A stretch of DNA of 15,264 nucleotides from Bacilli bacterium (GCA_900752975.1 CAADXH010000115.1:1-15264), one strand, 5' to 3'. Shown: positions 1-7,193, numbered from the stretch's first letter. Notes: generated by a model from the letters alone, not told the origin. A program made the numbers and translations.

Positions 1-31
1 AATCCTGAGCCAGGATCAAACTCTCAAAAAA
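1..31 (-). rRNA. rrs: 16S ribosomal RNA, 5' end only (cut by window edge)
   Basis: Read on the minus strand, the first bases give AGAGTTTGATCCTGGCTCAG (positions 24 down to 5), the near-universal sequence at the 5' end of bacterial 16S rRNA. Counting back from that anchor by E. coli or Bacillus numbering puts the mature 5' end at about position 31 or 32; the exact processing site cannot be seen. The rest of the gene lies beyond the left edge. The gene is co-directional with the protein genes and is preceded by tandem promoters and a boxA element, as expected for an rRNA operon. Confidence 0.96.
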
Positions 32-56
32 GTTTGTATCTCCTGCTCCACCTGTT

Positions 57-77
57 ATGTTCAGTTTTCAAAGATCA
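57..77 (-). promoter_or_regulatory. boxA antitermination element in the rRNA leader
   Basis: The minus strand reads TGATCTTTGAAAACTGAACA, close to the leader boxA of Bacillota rRNA operons (core TCTTTGAAAACT). BoxA RNA binds NusB and NusE (S10), which protects the untranslated rRNA transcript from Rho and supports folding and processing. It lies about 26 nt before the 16S start. The assignment rests on motif and position. Confidence 0.8.
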
Positions 78-83
78 ATTTCT

Positions 84-100
84 GCGTGTTTTTCACACGC
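84..100 (-). other. Small hairpin in the rRNA leader
   Basis: A perfect 6-bp inverted repeat, GCGTGT and ACACGC, with a GAAAA loop lies just after the expected start of the P2 transcript and before boxA. No T tract follows on the minus strand, so it is not a terminator. Hairpins here are commonly seen in rRNA leaders, where they cap or stabilise the nascent transcript; that role is inferred. Confidence 0.6.
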
Positions 101-108
101 GCTTTAAT

Positions 109-137
109 ATTATACTACTTTTTGTTTTTCTTGTCAA
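109..137 (-). promoter_or_regulatory. rRNA promoter P2 (proximal to 16S)
   Basis: A perfect consensus housekeeping promoter: TTGACA at 132-137, a 17-nt spacer, and TATAAT at 109-114. Transcription should begin near position 102, giving a leader of roughly 70 nt that contains the small hairpin and boxA. Upstream (about 138-190) the minus strand is rich in A and T tracts and could act as an UP element. The consensus boxes and optimal spacing fit a very strong rRNA promoter. Confidence 0.88.
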
Positions 138-180
138 CAAATATGATTATATAATATTAATTTTTTTATTTTTTCTTTAT

Positions 181-264
181 TGAAAAAATATAGAGCACAT
201 GCCTTTCAGCAAATAACCTTAAATATTATATCAAAATTTGCATTATATGTCTAGGCATATGCTC
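181..264 (-). terminator. Long-loop terminator after the GNAT gene
   Basis: On the minus strand GAGCATATGCC (254-264) pairs with GGCATGTGCTC (193-203): 11 bp with one G-U pair, plus one further possible T-A pair on the inside. TATATTTTTT follows directly. This fits an intrinsic terminator for the priA-to-GNAT operon, the only candidate between that operon and 16S. The loop of about 50 nt is much longer than usual and holds promoter P1. Efficiency is uncertain because of the loop length. Confidence 0.6.
225..253 (-). promoter_or_regulatory. Candidate rRNA promoter P1 (distal), nested in a terminator loop
   Basis: TAGACA at 248-253 (5 of 6 to consensus), a 17-nt spacer, and a perfect TATAAT at 225-230. 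The start would be near position 218. With P2 it forms the tandem promoter pair usual for rRNA operons. Its -35 box immediately follows the 5' arm of the inverted repeat 193-203/254-264, so the promoter lies wholly inside the loop of that hairpin. Activity is inferred from the boxes only. Confidence 0.68.
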
Positions 265-281
265 ACATTTTTTACAGTTTT

Positions 282-773
282 TTATTTTTTTACAAAATTA
301 TTTGTTTTCCGCATTATATAGTCATTATTATATAAACCGTTTCCTAAGTCATAGGTGACTGTTTCAACAATTTTAAAACCTTTTCCTAGGTACGCTCTTA
401 AACCTCTTTCATTATGTTGATTAACATTAAGTACAATATCCTTATTATATAATGACATTAAATACTCAAAAGCGTTACTTGAAATATGCATACCACGATA
501 TTCTTTTTGCAAATATAGTTTATCTAAATATACATGGTCATCATTTACTTGATATGCAATGAATCCTGCTCTTTCCTTATTATAATAGATATATACATAA
601 ATCATACCATCTTTTTGATATTTTTCAATATTTTCATAATCAAAATATTTATGACATAGTAACTCTATTTGTTCAGATGGAATCATTTCACTATAGCATT
701 CTTTCCAAATCGGCGTTGCATAGTCATACAGTTCTTTTAGTTCTTTATTATCAATTTTCTTATATGTAATCAT
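282..773 (-). CDS. GNAT family N-acetyltransferase
   Basis: A 163-residue protein with the single-domain GNAT fold, which transfers an acetyl group from acetyl-CoA to an amine. Seen: a beta4 strand and pyrophosphate-binding turn at about residues 81-98 (VYLDKLYLQKEYRGMHIS), then an alpha3 helix, a beta5 strand LNVNQHN at 115-121, and the late motif RAYLGKGFKIVET at 126-138. The CoA loop has His96 where Gly or Ala is usual. There is no signal peptide or membrane segment. The substrate cannot be told. The ATG overlaps the rlmD stop in the four bases ATGA, so the two genes are probably translationally coupled. It is last in the operon and is followed by the long-loop terminator and the rRNA promoters. 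Acetylation of a ribosomal or antibiotic substrate would suit the neighbourhood but is speculation. Confidence 0.82.
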   Translation of the reverse strand: MITYKKIDNKELKELYDYATPIWKECYSEMIPSEQIELLCHKYFDYENIEKYQKDGMIYVYIYYNKERAGFIAYQVNDDHVYLDKLYLQKEYRGMHISSNAFEYLMSLYNKDIVLNVNQHNERGLRAYLGKGFKIVETVTYDLGNGLYNNDYIMRKTNNFVKK

Positions 774-2197
774 TTTTTCTCTAAATACACAATTGTTTCT
801 ACATGAGAACTTTGAGGGAACATATCAACCGGTTGAACATTTTTAACAACATATGAATGTTCTACTAAATACTTTAAGTCTCTAGCAAGAGTTGCAGGAT
901 TGCATGAAATATATAACACTCTTGGAATACTCATTTTTACAATTGTTTCTAATAATTTTTCATCACAGCCTTTACGAGGTGGATCAACCACAATAATAGT
1001 TGCAGGTACACTTGACTTCATCCATTCTACAATTTGATCTTCTGCCTTATTGCATATGTATGTAGCATTTTTTACTTTATTAAGTTTCAAATTTTGTTTA
1101 GCATTTTCAATTGCTTCTGGTACTATTTCTACACCATAAATCATTTTTGCTTTATCTGAGGCGATTATTCCAATAGTTCCAATTCCACAGTACGCATCAA
1201 TCAAAACATCATTTTCATTTATGTGAGCAAATTCTAAAGCTTTTTTGTAAAGAACTTCCGTCTGATCATGATTAACTTGATAAAATGAAGTTGCTCCAAT
1301 CCTAAAGGTTTTATCACATAAAGTATCCGTTAGATAAGGATCACCGTAAAGAATTATATTCTTATCACCTAATGTAGTATTACCGCGGGTTGTATTAATA
1401 TTTAAAATTACTGATTTTATTGTTGGATATCTTTTTACAATTTTATCAACCATTTGTTTTAGATTGTTGATATCTTGATGTAAAGCAACAATTACTAACA
1501 TTATTTCACCTAAAGCGTTGGTTTTAATTAGGATATGCCTAATGTCGCCTTTATGATATTTTTCATCATAACCTTTAATTTTGTATTCGTTGCATAGATT
1601 CTTCACAAAAATAGTTAGGCTAGTTGAAATATCACTTTGAATATAACACTTGCTAAGTGGAATGATACGATGAGTATCGCGTTTATAGAATCCTGCTATT
1701 GTTTTTCCCGTTTCAAAATCAACGCCAAAAGGTACTTGAACTTTATTCCGGTAATTTAAGGGATTTGTAGGAATTACTTCTTCTACAAAAACATTTTGAA
1801 TAGTTCCAATTCGTTCAAGCGTTTCTTTAACCATATTACGTTTAAATCTTAGTTGTGCATCATATGACATATGCATAATATTACAGCCGCCACATTGTGG
1901 GTAATTATCACAGCAAGGGGTGATACGATCCTTAGTAAAGGTGTCAGGAAACATTTTAATAGCTGTCCCATATCCATATGACTTAGTTAAACGATTAATT
2001 TCAACAATTCCTTGTTCGAAGGGAAGCGCACTCATTACAAAAATTGGAAAATTTTCATAATGAGTTCCATCTTCACTATCGCCTGATATTTTCGCAACTC
2101 CAAGGCCTTCATGAGTAAGGTCAATAAATTTCATAACCATTTTTGTTCCTAATTTTATCGGTTTAATTTCTTTTTTTTCTAATGTATTTTTTTCCAT
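770..2197 (-). CDS. rlmD: 23S rRNA (uracil-5-)-methyltransferase, RlmD/RumA type
   Basis: A 475-residue SAM-dependent RNA methyltransferase that makes 5-methyluridine in 23S rRNA (U1939 by E. coli RlmD; Bacillus RlmCD also does U747). An N-terminal TRAM-like RNA-binding region spans about 15-75. The 4Fe-4S ligands are C96, C102, C105 (CX5CX2C) and C184. The Rossmann methyltransferase domain has the SAM loop DAYCGIGTIGI (334-344), VDPPRKG (404-410), the catalytic nucleophile C432 in YISCNPATLARD, and the general base in SSHVETIVYL near the C terminus (E467). All expected catalytic residues are present and length is normal for the family. The start lies 2 nt after the sdaA stop with only a weak AGG upstream, suggesting coupling. 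Whether it is mono- or dual-specific (RlmD or RlmCD) cannot be decided from sequence; TrmA-type tRNA methylation is less likely given the TRAM region and Fe-S cluster. Confidence 0.92.
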   Translation of the reverse strand: MEKNTLEKKEIKPIKLGTKMVMKFIDLTHEGLGVAKISGDSEDGTHYENFPIFVMSALPFEQGIVEINRLTKSYGYGTAIKMFPDTFTKDRITPCCDNYPQCGGCNIMHMSYDAQLRFKRNMVKETLERIGTIQNVFVEEVIPTNPLNYRNKVQVPFGVDFETGKTIAGFYKRDTHRIIPLSKCYIQSDISTSLTIFVKNLCNEYKIKGYDEKYHKGDIRHILIKTNALGEIMLVIVALHQDINNLKQMVDKIVKRYPTIKSVILNINTTRGNTTLGDKNIILYGDPYLTDTLCDKTFRIGATSFYQVNHDQTEVLYKKALEFAHINENDVLIDAYCGIGTIGIIASDKAKMIYGVEIVPEAIENAKQNLKLNKVKNATYICNKAEDQIVEWMKSSVPATIIVVDPPRKGCDEKLLETIVKMSIPRVLYISCNPATLARDLKYLVEHSYVVKNVQPVDMFPQSSHVETIVYLEKK

Positions 2198-2199
2198 AT

Positions 2200-3393
2200 T
2201 TACCTGCTTTTACCGCGTAAGGCAAGTCCGCCTAGCGCAGTTTCTTTATATTTTTCTTTTAAGTCAATTCCAGTATCACGCATTACTTCTATGACACTAT
2301 CAAGGGTTACTGTATGTTTACTACCAGCAAGCATTGCATATTCTGCCGCATTGTATGCCGCAACAGCAGACATTGCATTTCGTTCAATACATGGAATTTG
2401 GACTAGGCCATCTACTGGATCACACGTTAGCCCTAAATGATGTTCTAAGGCGATTTCAGCACCATATTCAATAGTTTGAGCATCTCCCCCAAATAAATAT
2501 ACTAGCATTCCTGCTGCCATACTGCAAGCAACACCAATTTCACCTTGGCATCCCACTTCTGCTCCAGAAATTGAAGCATTAGTTTTAACAATATTAGCAA
2601 TTAACCCGCCTATCATTAGCGCATTAATTAATTTTTCATCATCTAGATTATTTTCACTTTTTTGAGAAAATAATATGGCAGGAATTATTCCTGATGAACC
2701 ACACGTTGGCGCGGTTACTACAATTCCACCACTTGCATTTTCTTCACTTACCGCAAGCGCATATGCATAAACAAGTTCATTTGCTTTATGACTCATCAAA
2801 TATTTTTGATAGAAAGTTGGTGCTTTTCTAACTACATTTAATCCACCTGGCAATATTCCAGTAGTTGTAATACCACGTTCAATTGCGTTTTTCATAGTTT
2901 GCAGTACTTGATAAAGGTATTCTTTTGTACCACTCGGTTCAAACCTTTCAACATATTCTAATAATGTTATTTGTTCTTTATCACAGTATCTTAATATATC
3001 ATTCATATGGGAGTGAGGATAAATGTCTTCAGTAGTTCCATCGCGTTTTTCATTTTCTTCTTTTAAGTCACCGCCACCAACACTAAAGATAAGCCACTCA
3101 TCTATTTGTTTATCATTAAAAAATGCTTTAAATTTCATCGCATTAGTATGATAGGAATATGTTATTTTCTTATTAAATATTATCTTGGTACGTGTGCTAC
3201 CTAAGATTTTCTTTATTGTAACATCTGTCATATGTCCCTTACCAGTTAAAGCAAGAGAACCAAACAGTTCTACTTCAAAATGGTCGGCATTACTATTTTT
3301 TTTCAAAAATATTTCAGCCGCGTAACCTGGTCCCATTGTATGTGAGCTTGATGGTCCATATCCTATTTTATATATTTTTTTAATTGATTCCAT
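2200..3393 (-). CDS. sdaA: L-serine ammonia-lyase (Fe-S serine dehydratase), single chain
   Basis: Converts L-serine to pyruvate and ammonia using a labile 4Fe-4S cluster; cytosolic. The 397 residues hold both domains. The N-terminal beta domain has GPSSSHTMGP (13-22), HMTD (54-57) and SVGGG (104-108). The C-terminal alpha domain has GILPGGLNVVRKAP (179-192), PTCGSSG (229-235), KTNASISGAEVGCQGE (270-285) and GLTCDPVDGLVQIPC (321-335). Cluster ligands C282, C324 and C335 are spaced 42 and 11 residues apart, the same as in the Legionella enzyme. Bacillus splits this enzyme into sdaAA and sdaAB with an ACT domain; here the chain is fused and there is no ACT extension. The protein ends in GKSR and lacks the near-terminal cysteine that caps the cluster in the Legionella structure. 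ATG is 2 nt past the upstream stop with no clear Shine-Dalgarno, so translation is probably coupled. Confidence 0.94.
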   Translation of the reverse strand: MESIKKIYKIGYGPSSSHTMGPGYAAEIFLKKNSNADHFEVELFGSLALTGKGHMTDVTIKKILGSTRTKIIFNKKITYSYHTNAMKFKAFFNDKQIDEWLIFSVGGGDLKEENEKRDGTTEDIYPHSHMNDILRYCDKEQITLLEYVERFEPSGTKEYLYQVLQTMKNAIERGITTTGILPGGLNVVRKAPTFYQKYLMSHKANELVYAYALAVSEENASGGIVVTAPTCGSSGIIPAILFSQKSENNLDDEKLINALMIGGLIANIVKTNASISGAEVGCQGEIGVACSMAAGMLVYLFGGDAQTIEYGAEIALEHHLGLTCDPVDGLVQIPCIERNAMSAVAAYNAAEYAMLAGSKHTVTLDSVIEVMRDTGIDLKEKYKETALGGLALRGKSR

Positions 3394-3395
3394 AG

Positions 3396-3935
3396 TTACT
3401 TATCAGATTTTTTTCCTTCTGCTTCATTTTCAGAAATAATTTGGGCAACTCTTGTGGATGCGGCCGCAGCGATTGCTCCAACAATATCATCAAGAAAAGT
3501 ATGACATTTTGGCTTTCCACCTTTTCCTTCATCATTTAGTTTGGCTACTATTCCAGGTTTATTTACATCAATATCCCCAAAATTAGTTTGACCTATTGCC
3601 CCATAAAGTCTTGCAATATCTAGTCCAAATATTTCATCAACACCAAAGACACCAAGATCATAACTCATAATATCTTGAATAGGACCCCTAAAAGCTCCTT
3701 CTTCAGTTAAGCGATCAATTTCGGCTCCTAATTGTAATAGGTGAAAAATATCTCTTAATGATAATATTTTTTCTACACTTTCAACGCAAGTTGTCATATC
3801 AACGCCTTTATTATATTTACTTTGTTGGTGATAAGCTATTAAAGCAATTTCTTCAATAGTTACACCACGTTCTTTTAATTTTTGAGTATTTAATTCTTGC
3901 ATTTCTTCTCGTGAATAATATAATTTTGGTTTCAT
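3396..3935 (-). CDS. pgpA: Phosphatidylglycerophosphatase A family protein (YutG/PgpA-like)
   Basis: A 179-residue member of the PgpA/YutG family, which removes phosphate from phosphatidylglycerophosphate to give phosphatidylglycerol. Conserved blocks: GVFGVDEIFGLDIARLYG (95-112), GQTNFGDIDVNKPG (115-128), and HTFLDDIVGAIAAAAS (145-160), with acidic residues D100, E101, D149 and D150 as likely metal or catalytic positions. As in the soluble Bacillus YutG form, there are no obvious multiple transmembrane helices, unlike E. coli PgpA; the Ala-rich stretch at 154-160 is short. About the first 85 residues form a helical N-terminal part of unknown role. ATG is preceded by AGGAG next to the fmt stop TAG. 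Its place between fmt and sdaA gives no clear functional link. The biochemical activity is inferred from the family. Confidence 0.85.
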   Translation of the reverse strand: MKPKLYYSREEMQELNTQKLKERGVTIEEIALIAYHQQSKYNKGVDMTTCVESVEKILSLRDIFHLLQLGAEIDRLTEEGAFRGPIQDIMSYDLGVFGVDEIFGLDIARLYGAIGQTNFGDIDVNKPGIVAKLNDEGKGGKPKCHTFLDDIVGAIAAAASTRVAQIISENEAEGKKSDK

Positions 3936-3945
3936 CTTTTTTCTC

Positions 3946-4863
3946 CTACTTTAAATATTTTCTAAGGGCTCCATTAGCATAATCGCTTGCTTTCATTCTT
4001 TTTTTGCCACTTGGTTGAACTTCTAAAATTTCTAGAGTTGTGCCATTTCCACAAGCTATTAAAAAGCCATGTTTTGTCGTTTTTATAATAGTGCCCGGTT
4101 TTTGATTATGAGTTTCATCACTGGTTCTTGAATCATATACTTTTACTACATCATCACCTAATTCCATATAGGCTGTAGGAAATGGATTGTACGCTCTAAT
4201 ATGATTAAATACCATTCTAGCAGGTTTTGTAAAATCAAGTTTTTCTTCTTCTTTGGTTACATTATAAGCAAATGTAACTTTAGTTTCATCTTGCTTAATT
4301 GGTTTAATTTCACCATTAACAAGTTTTGGTATTACTTCTAATAATAAATCACGGCCAAGTAATGATAATTTTTCAAACATGGTTCCTGAGTTATCATCAT
4401 CAGTGATTGGAATTTTTCTTTGAGCTAATATATCACCCGAATCCATACCTTTTTCCATATACATGATTGTGACACCAGTTTCTGATTCGCCTTGTTTAAT
4501 TGCTTCATGAATCGGAGCACCTCCACGATATTTAGGAAGAAGTGAAGCATGAACGTTAATTGAACGATACTTTGGAGTGTTTAATAGTTTCATCCCAACT
4601 ATTTGACCATATGCAGCTGTAACAATTAAGTCTGGATTTAACGCAGCTATATCTTCATAATCTGTTCTTATTTTTATAGGTTGGAATACTGGAATATTAT
4701 GTCTTAATGCACACTCTTTAACTGGAGACGCCATAAGTTCTTGTTTCCTTCCAACTTTTTTGTCTGGTTGCGTCACCACACCAATTACTTCGTATTCTTC
4801 AATTAATGCTTCTAGAATGGGAACACTAAATAAAGGGGTTCCCATAAAAACTATTTTTAACAT
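3946..4863 (-). CDS. fmt: Methionyl-tRNA formyltransferase
   Basis: Formylates Met on initiator tRNA using 10-formyltetrahydrofolate, giving fMet-tRNA for translation initiation. The 305-residue length is close to the usual ~315. N-terminal Rossmann domain: MLKIVFMGTPLFSVPIL (1-17). The substrate loop near residues 31-48 contains TQPDKKVGRK. Catalytic residues are N103, H105 (NVHASLLPKYRGGAPI, 103-118) and D141 (MEKGMDSGDIL). A C-terminal OB-like tRNA-binding domain runs from about 208 to the end, including HIRAYNPFPTAY (221-232). Start: ATG with AGGAGGT 6 nt upstream; that Shine-Dalgarno overlaps the priA stop codon, so the two are tightly linked. In many Bacillota def (deformylase) lies between priA and fmt, and rsmB follows; both are absent here. 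Confidence 0.97.
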   Translation of the reverse strand: MLKIVFMGTPLFSVPILEALIEEYEVIGVVTQPDKKVGRKQELMASPVKECALRHNIPVFQPIKIRTDYEDIAALNPDLIVTAAYGQIVGMKLLNTPKYRSINVHASLLPKYRGGAPIHEAIKQGESETGVTIMYMEKGMDSGDILAQRKIPITDDDNSGTMFEKLSLLGRDLLLEVIPKLVNGEIKPIKQDETKVTFAYNVTKEEEKLDFTKPARMVFNHIRAYNPFPTAYMELGDDVVKVYDSRTSDETHNQKPGTIIKTTKHGFLIACGNGTTLEILEVQPSGKKRMKASDYANGALRKYLK

Positions 4864-4874
4864 TTTGTTACCTC

Positions 4875-7187
4875 CTACATATATCTCGGATATCTATCAA
4901 CTATCACTACTATTGTTGAATTTTGATATTTATCATAAATTTTATTATAGATATCTTCAATATTATTTAATTGATGTTTAATTATTAGTTGGGCTGCTTG
5001 ATGAAGATGATTATACGTTGGACCAATAATATAGACCTTATATCCTAACATTTCTTGAAGAAGTTTTTTTATCGTATTTGCTTCTTTAAACATTTCTTCA
5101 TACTTAGCTTTAACTAAAATTCTATTTATATAATAGAAAGGTGGATTTTTTAATTCCTTTCGATTATTAATCTCTTTTTTCAAATATTCTTGATATTTGC
5201 CTGTAATAAATGAAGTTATTACAAAATTATTAGGATCATATGTTTGTATTAATAATTTTGTATCACTATTTAATACCTTTTGTGAAGCATGAATAAGCAT
5301 TGTATATGCTCTTTCACTAGCAAGATATGATGCTGTACCTGCCACTTCATCTAAATTAATTATTACAACTAAGCCAATATTTTTATCTACTATACTTCTA
5401 GAGTATACATCAGTTGCGATAATTACATCTATTTTATTATCCTCTACATCGCACATTTTATCAATAAATTCATCGTAATTTGGATTATCAACTGTGATAG
5501 TTTTAAACTCAGGTAACAATTCATTAATATCACTTACCAATTGTTCCATACCCGACCCTTCCATTCTAAATGTTTCACCGTCACATTTTGGGCACTTATC
5601 AGGTTTTGAAGTACGATATGAGCATGTTGGGCACATAAGTTGATTTGAATTTTTACTATAATGAAGTGGTAAATCGCAACGTGGACATTTAAGTATTTCA
5701 CCACAGCTTCGGCACATAACAAAATTACTGAAATATTTACGATTAGTGATTATTAAAGTTTGCTTATTTCTTATTTTAGAAAGTTTCATTTCTTTTAAGA
5801 GTCTTGAAGAAATCATTGAATTATTACCATTTAATAGTTCTAACTTTAAATTAACAACTTCGCAGTTAATATTATCTTCAACCTTGTTATCAACAATGTT
5901 TAAATAGCCTTTTACTCCTAAAATAAAATCTTCCAAAAGCGGTGAATACGAATGAAAGATTAATTCACAATTAATTATTTCTTGATATTTCATCATTATC
6001 TTCTTTAAATTATAGCGAGGGCTTTGATCATTATAATAATTATCATTTTCAGAATCTAATAAGATTACCGTCTTAAGGTTGGGATAATCAACAAAAGCAC
6101 CTTTTGTCGTTGTAACAACTACCCGGTAACTATTATTTTTTATTTCCATAACTGTATCATAATATTCACCCTTACTAAGGTTTGAATTAAGGATTGCTAC
6201 TGAAAGGTTTGTTTTTTTTCTAACAACACTAGCCATTCGGTAACTGCTTAATATATCAGGGCAAATAATTAAAGTATTTTGATTTTTTTCAACATTATTT
6301 CTAATTATTCGTTCAATTACCATTTCTGTCTCAATTATTGAAGAAGGGCACCATAGAGATGGTTTGGTAGAATCAGCCATTAATTTAGCTACCGTATTAT
6401 CATATAATGAATTTGCTTTAATAAAGCGATCAGTAACTGGTATTTCTTTTGTTTTAATTCTTGACACGTTTTGTTTAACCGGAACAAGTAATTCAAGTTT
6501 AATCATTTTTTGAATTGTGTATACTGATAGGTCAGTACGGTCACTAAGTTCTATTTTTGTTAGGGGTTCTAACCCTTCTAGCATACGAATGAGAGGTTGA
6601 ATATCTGATCTAAAATTATCAGCATACATATAGTATTTATTCATATCTAGTACATATTTTGTAACTTGTTTAACGGCATTTAAACCAACCGCATCATATG
6701 ATATTTCTAAAAGGTGATTGTCAATTGCTTTTTTAATTTTACTAGTATATGGGGCAAGAGCACTGGTGTATGTTATTATTTTTTTCCCTTTAAATGCTTC
6801 AGCGAGATTTGCATCTAGGTTTTGATAATCATTTACCTTAATGTATTTTGTTGGTTTGAGTAGTAAAATGTCTGGAACCATTAAATTAATAGCTCGAATT
6901 AAGGGACAAACTGTATCTTTTTTAATGTATTCAGCAAGTTCTAATTGTGTTTTGGTAATTATCGGTTCTAAATCTACAACATCAATAATTTGTTTAAGTC
7001 TCTTATCATATGTTGTTTCATCACTTAATTCCACAACATACCCCATAAGTGCGCGGTTACCATTTCCAAAAGGAACTTTTACTCTAGTTCCAATCTTTAT
7101 GATATCAACTAAGTTACTTGGAACTTCATAATCATATTTAATATCAACATTACTACTCGGATTATTAACAACTACACGTGAAATCAT
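4875..7187 (-). CDS. priA: PriA-like replication restart protein with degenerate helicase motifs
   Basis: Primosomal protein N' homologue, 770 residues. PriA recognises stalled forks and D-loops and starts reloading of the replicative helicase. Domain order is intact: 3' DNA-binding domain (1-105, RVKVPFGNGNRALMGYVV), winged-helix region (about 205-250), two helicase lobes, a zinc-binding insertion, and a C-terminal domain. All eight zinc ligands are present: C492, C495, C501, C504, C519, C522, C532, C535. The ATPase motifs are not. The P-loop GVTGSGKTE aligns with CPSSIIETE (280-288), with Glu286 for the catalytic Lys; DEEH reads DSEN (378-381); GSATPS reads HSYSPL (412-417); motif V GTQMIAKG reads ATDVYSRS (591-598); QVAGRAGR of motif VI falls in HASQKVLN (633-640). 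ATP hydrolysis and unwinding are therefore unlikely, as is established for actinobacterial PriA. The start is firm: GGAGGAG is 6 nt upstream and an in-frame TGA directly precedes the ATG. First gene of its operon. Confidence 0.9.
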   Translation of the reverse strand: MISRVVVNNPSSNVDIKYDYEVPSNLVDIIKIGTRVKVPFGNGNRALMGYVVELSDETTYDKRLKQIIDVVDLEPIITKTQLELAEYIKKDTVCPLIRAINLMVPDILLLKPTKYIKVNDYQNLDANLAEAFKGKKIITYTSALAPYTSKIKKAIDNHLLEISYDAVGLNAVKQVTKYVLDMNKYYMYADNFRSDIQPLIRMLEGLEPLTKIELSDRTDLSVYTIQKMIKLELLVPVKQNVSRIKTKEIPVTDRFIKANSLYDNTVAKLMADSTKPSLWCPSSIIETEMVIERIIRNNVEKNQNTLIICPDILSSYRMASVVRKKTNLSVAILNSNLSKGEYYDTVMEIKNNSYRVVVTTTKGAFVDYPNLKTVILLDSENDNYYNDQSPRYNLKKIMMKYQEIINCELIFHSYSPLLEDFILGVKGYLNIVDNKVEDNINCEVVNLKLELLNGNNSMISSRLLKEMKLSKIRNKQTLIITNRKYFSNFVMCRSCGEILKCPRCDLPLHYSKNSNQLMCPTCSYRTSKPDKCPKCDGETFRMEGSGMEQLVSDINELLPEFKTITVDNPNYDEFIDKMCDVEDNKIDVIIATDVYSRSIVDKNIGLVVIINLDEVAGTASYLASERAYTMLIHASQKVLNSDTKLLIQTYDPNNFVITSFITGKYQEYLKKEINNRKELKNPPFYYINRILVKAKYEEMFKEANTIKKLLQEMLGYKVYIIGPTYNHLHQAAQLIIKHQLNNIEDIYNKIYDKYQNSTIVVIVDRYPRYM

Positions 7188-7193
7188 TCAGCA

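Noticed and set aside
84..100. Leader hairpin as a terminator before 16S
   Set aside because: The stem is only 6 bp, no T tract follows on the minus strand, and it sits between a strong promoter and boxA.
770..2197. Possible use of the Mycoplasma genetic code (TGA as Trp)
   Set aside because: rlmD ends at TGA exactly where the family ends and the GNAT ATG overlaps it; Trp in RpoB (TPWGTF) is TGG. The standard code fits.
4760..4981. Plus-strand open frame of 73 codons over the fmt start and priA end
   Set aside because: It lies antisense to two well-supported genes and has no family resemblance; its N-terminal part is the reverse complement of the fmt coding sequence.
5534..5722. Minus-strand 62-codon frame within the zinc region of priA
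   Set aside because: It is the +1 shadow of the cysteine-rich priA segment; the repeated Cys codons produce the apparent pattern. There is no frameshift, since the priA frame is intact on both sides.
4875..7187. Calling priA a pseudogene because the helicase motifs are lost
   Set aside because: The frame is full length, with strong promoter and Shine-Dalgarno signals, conserved ends and all eight zinc ligands. Motif loss with overall preservation fits a repurposed protein better than decay.
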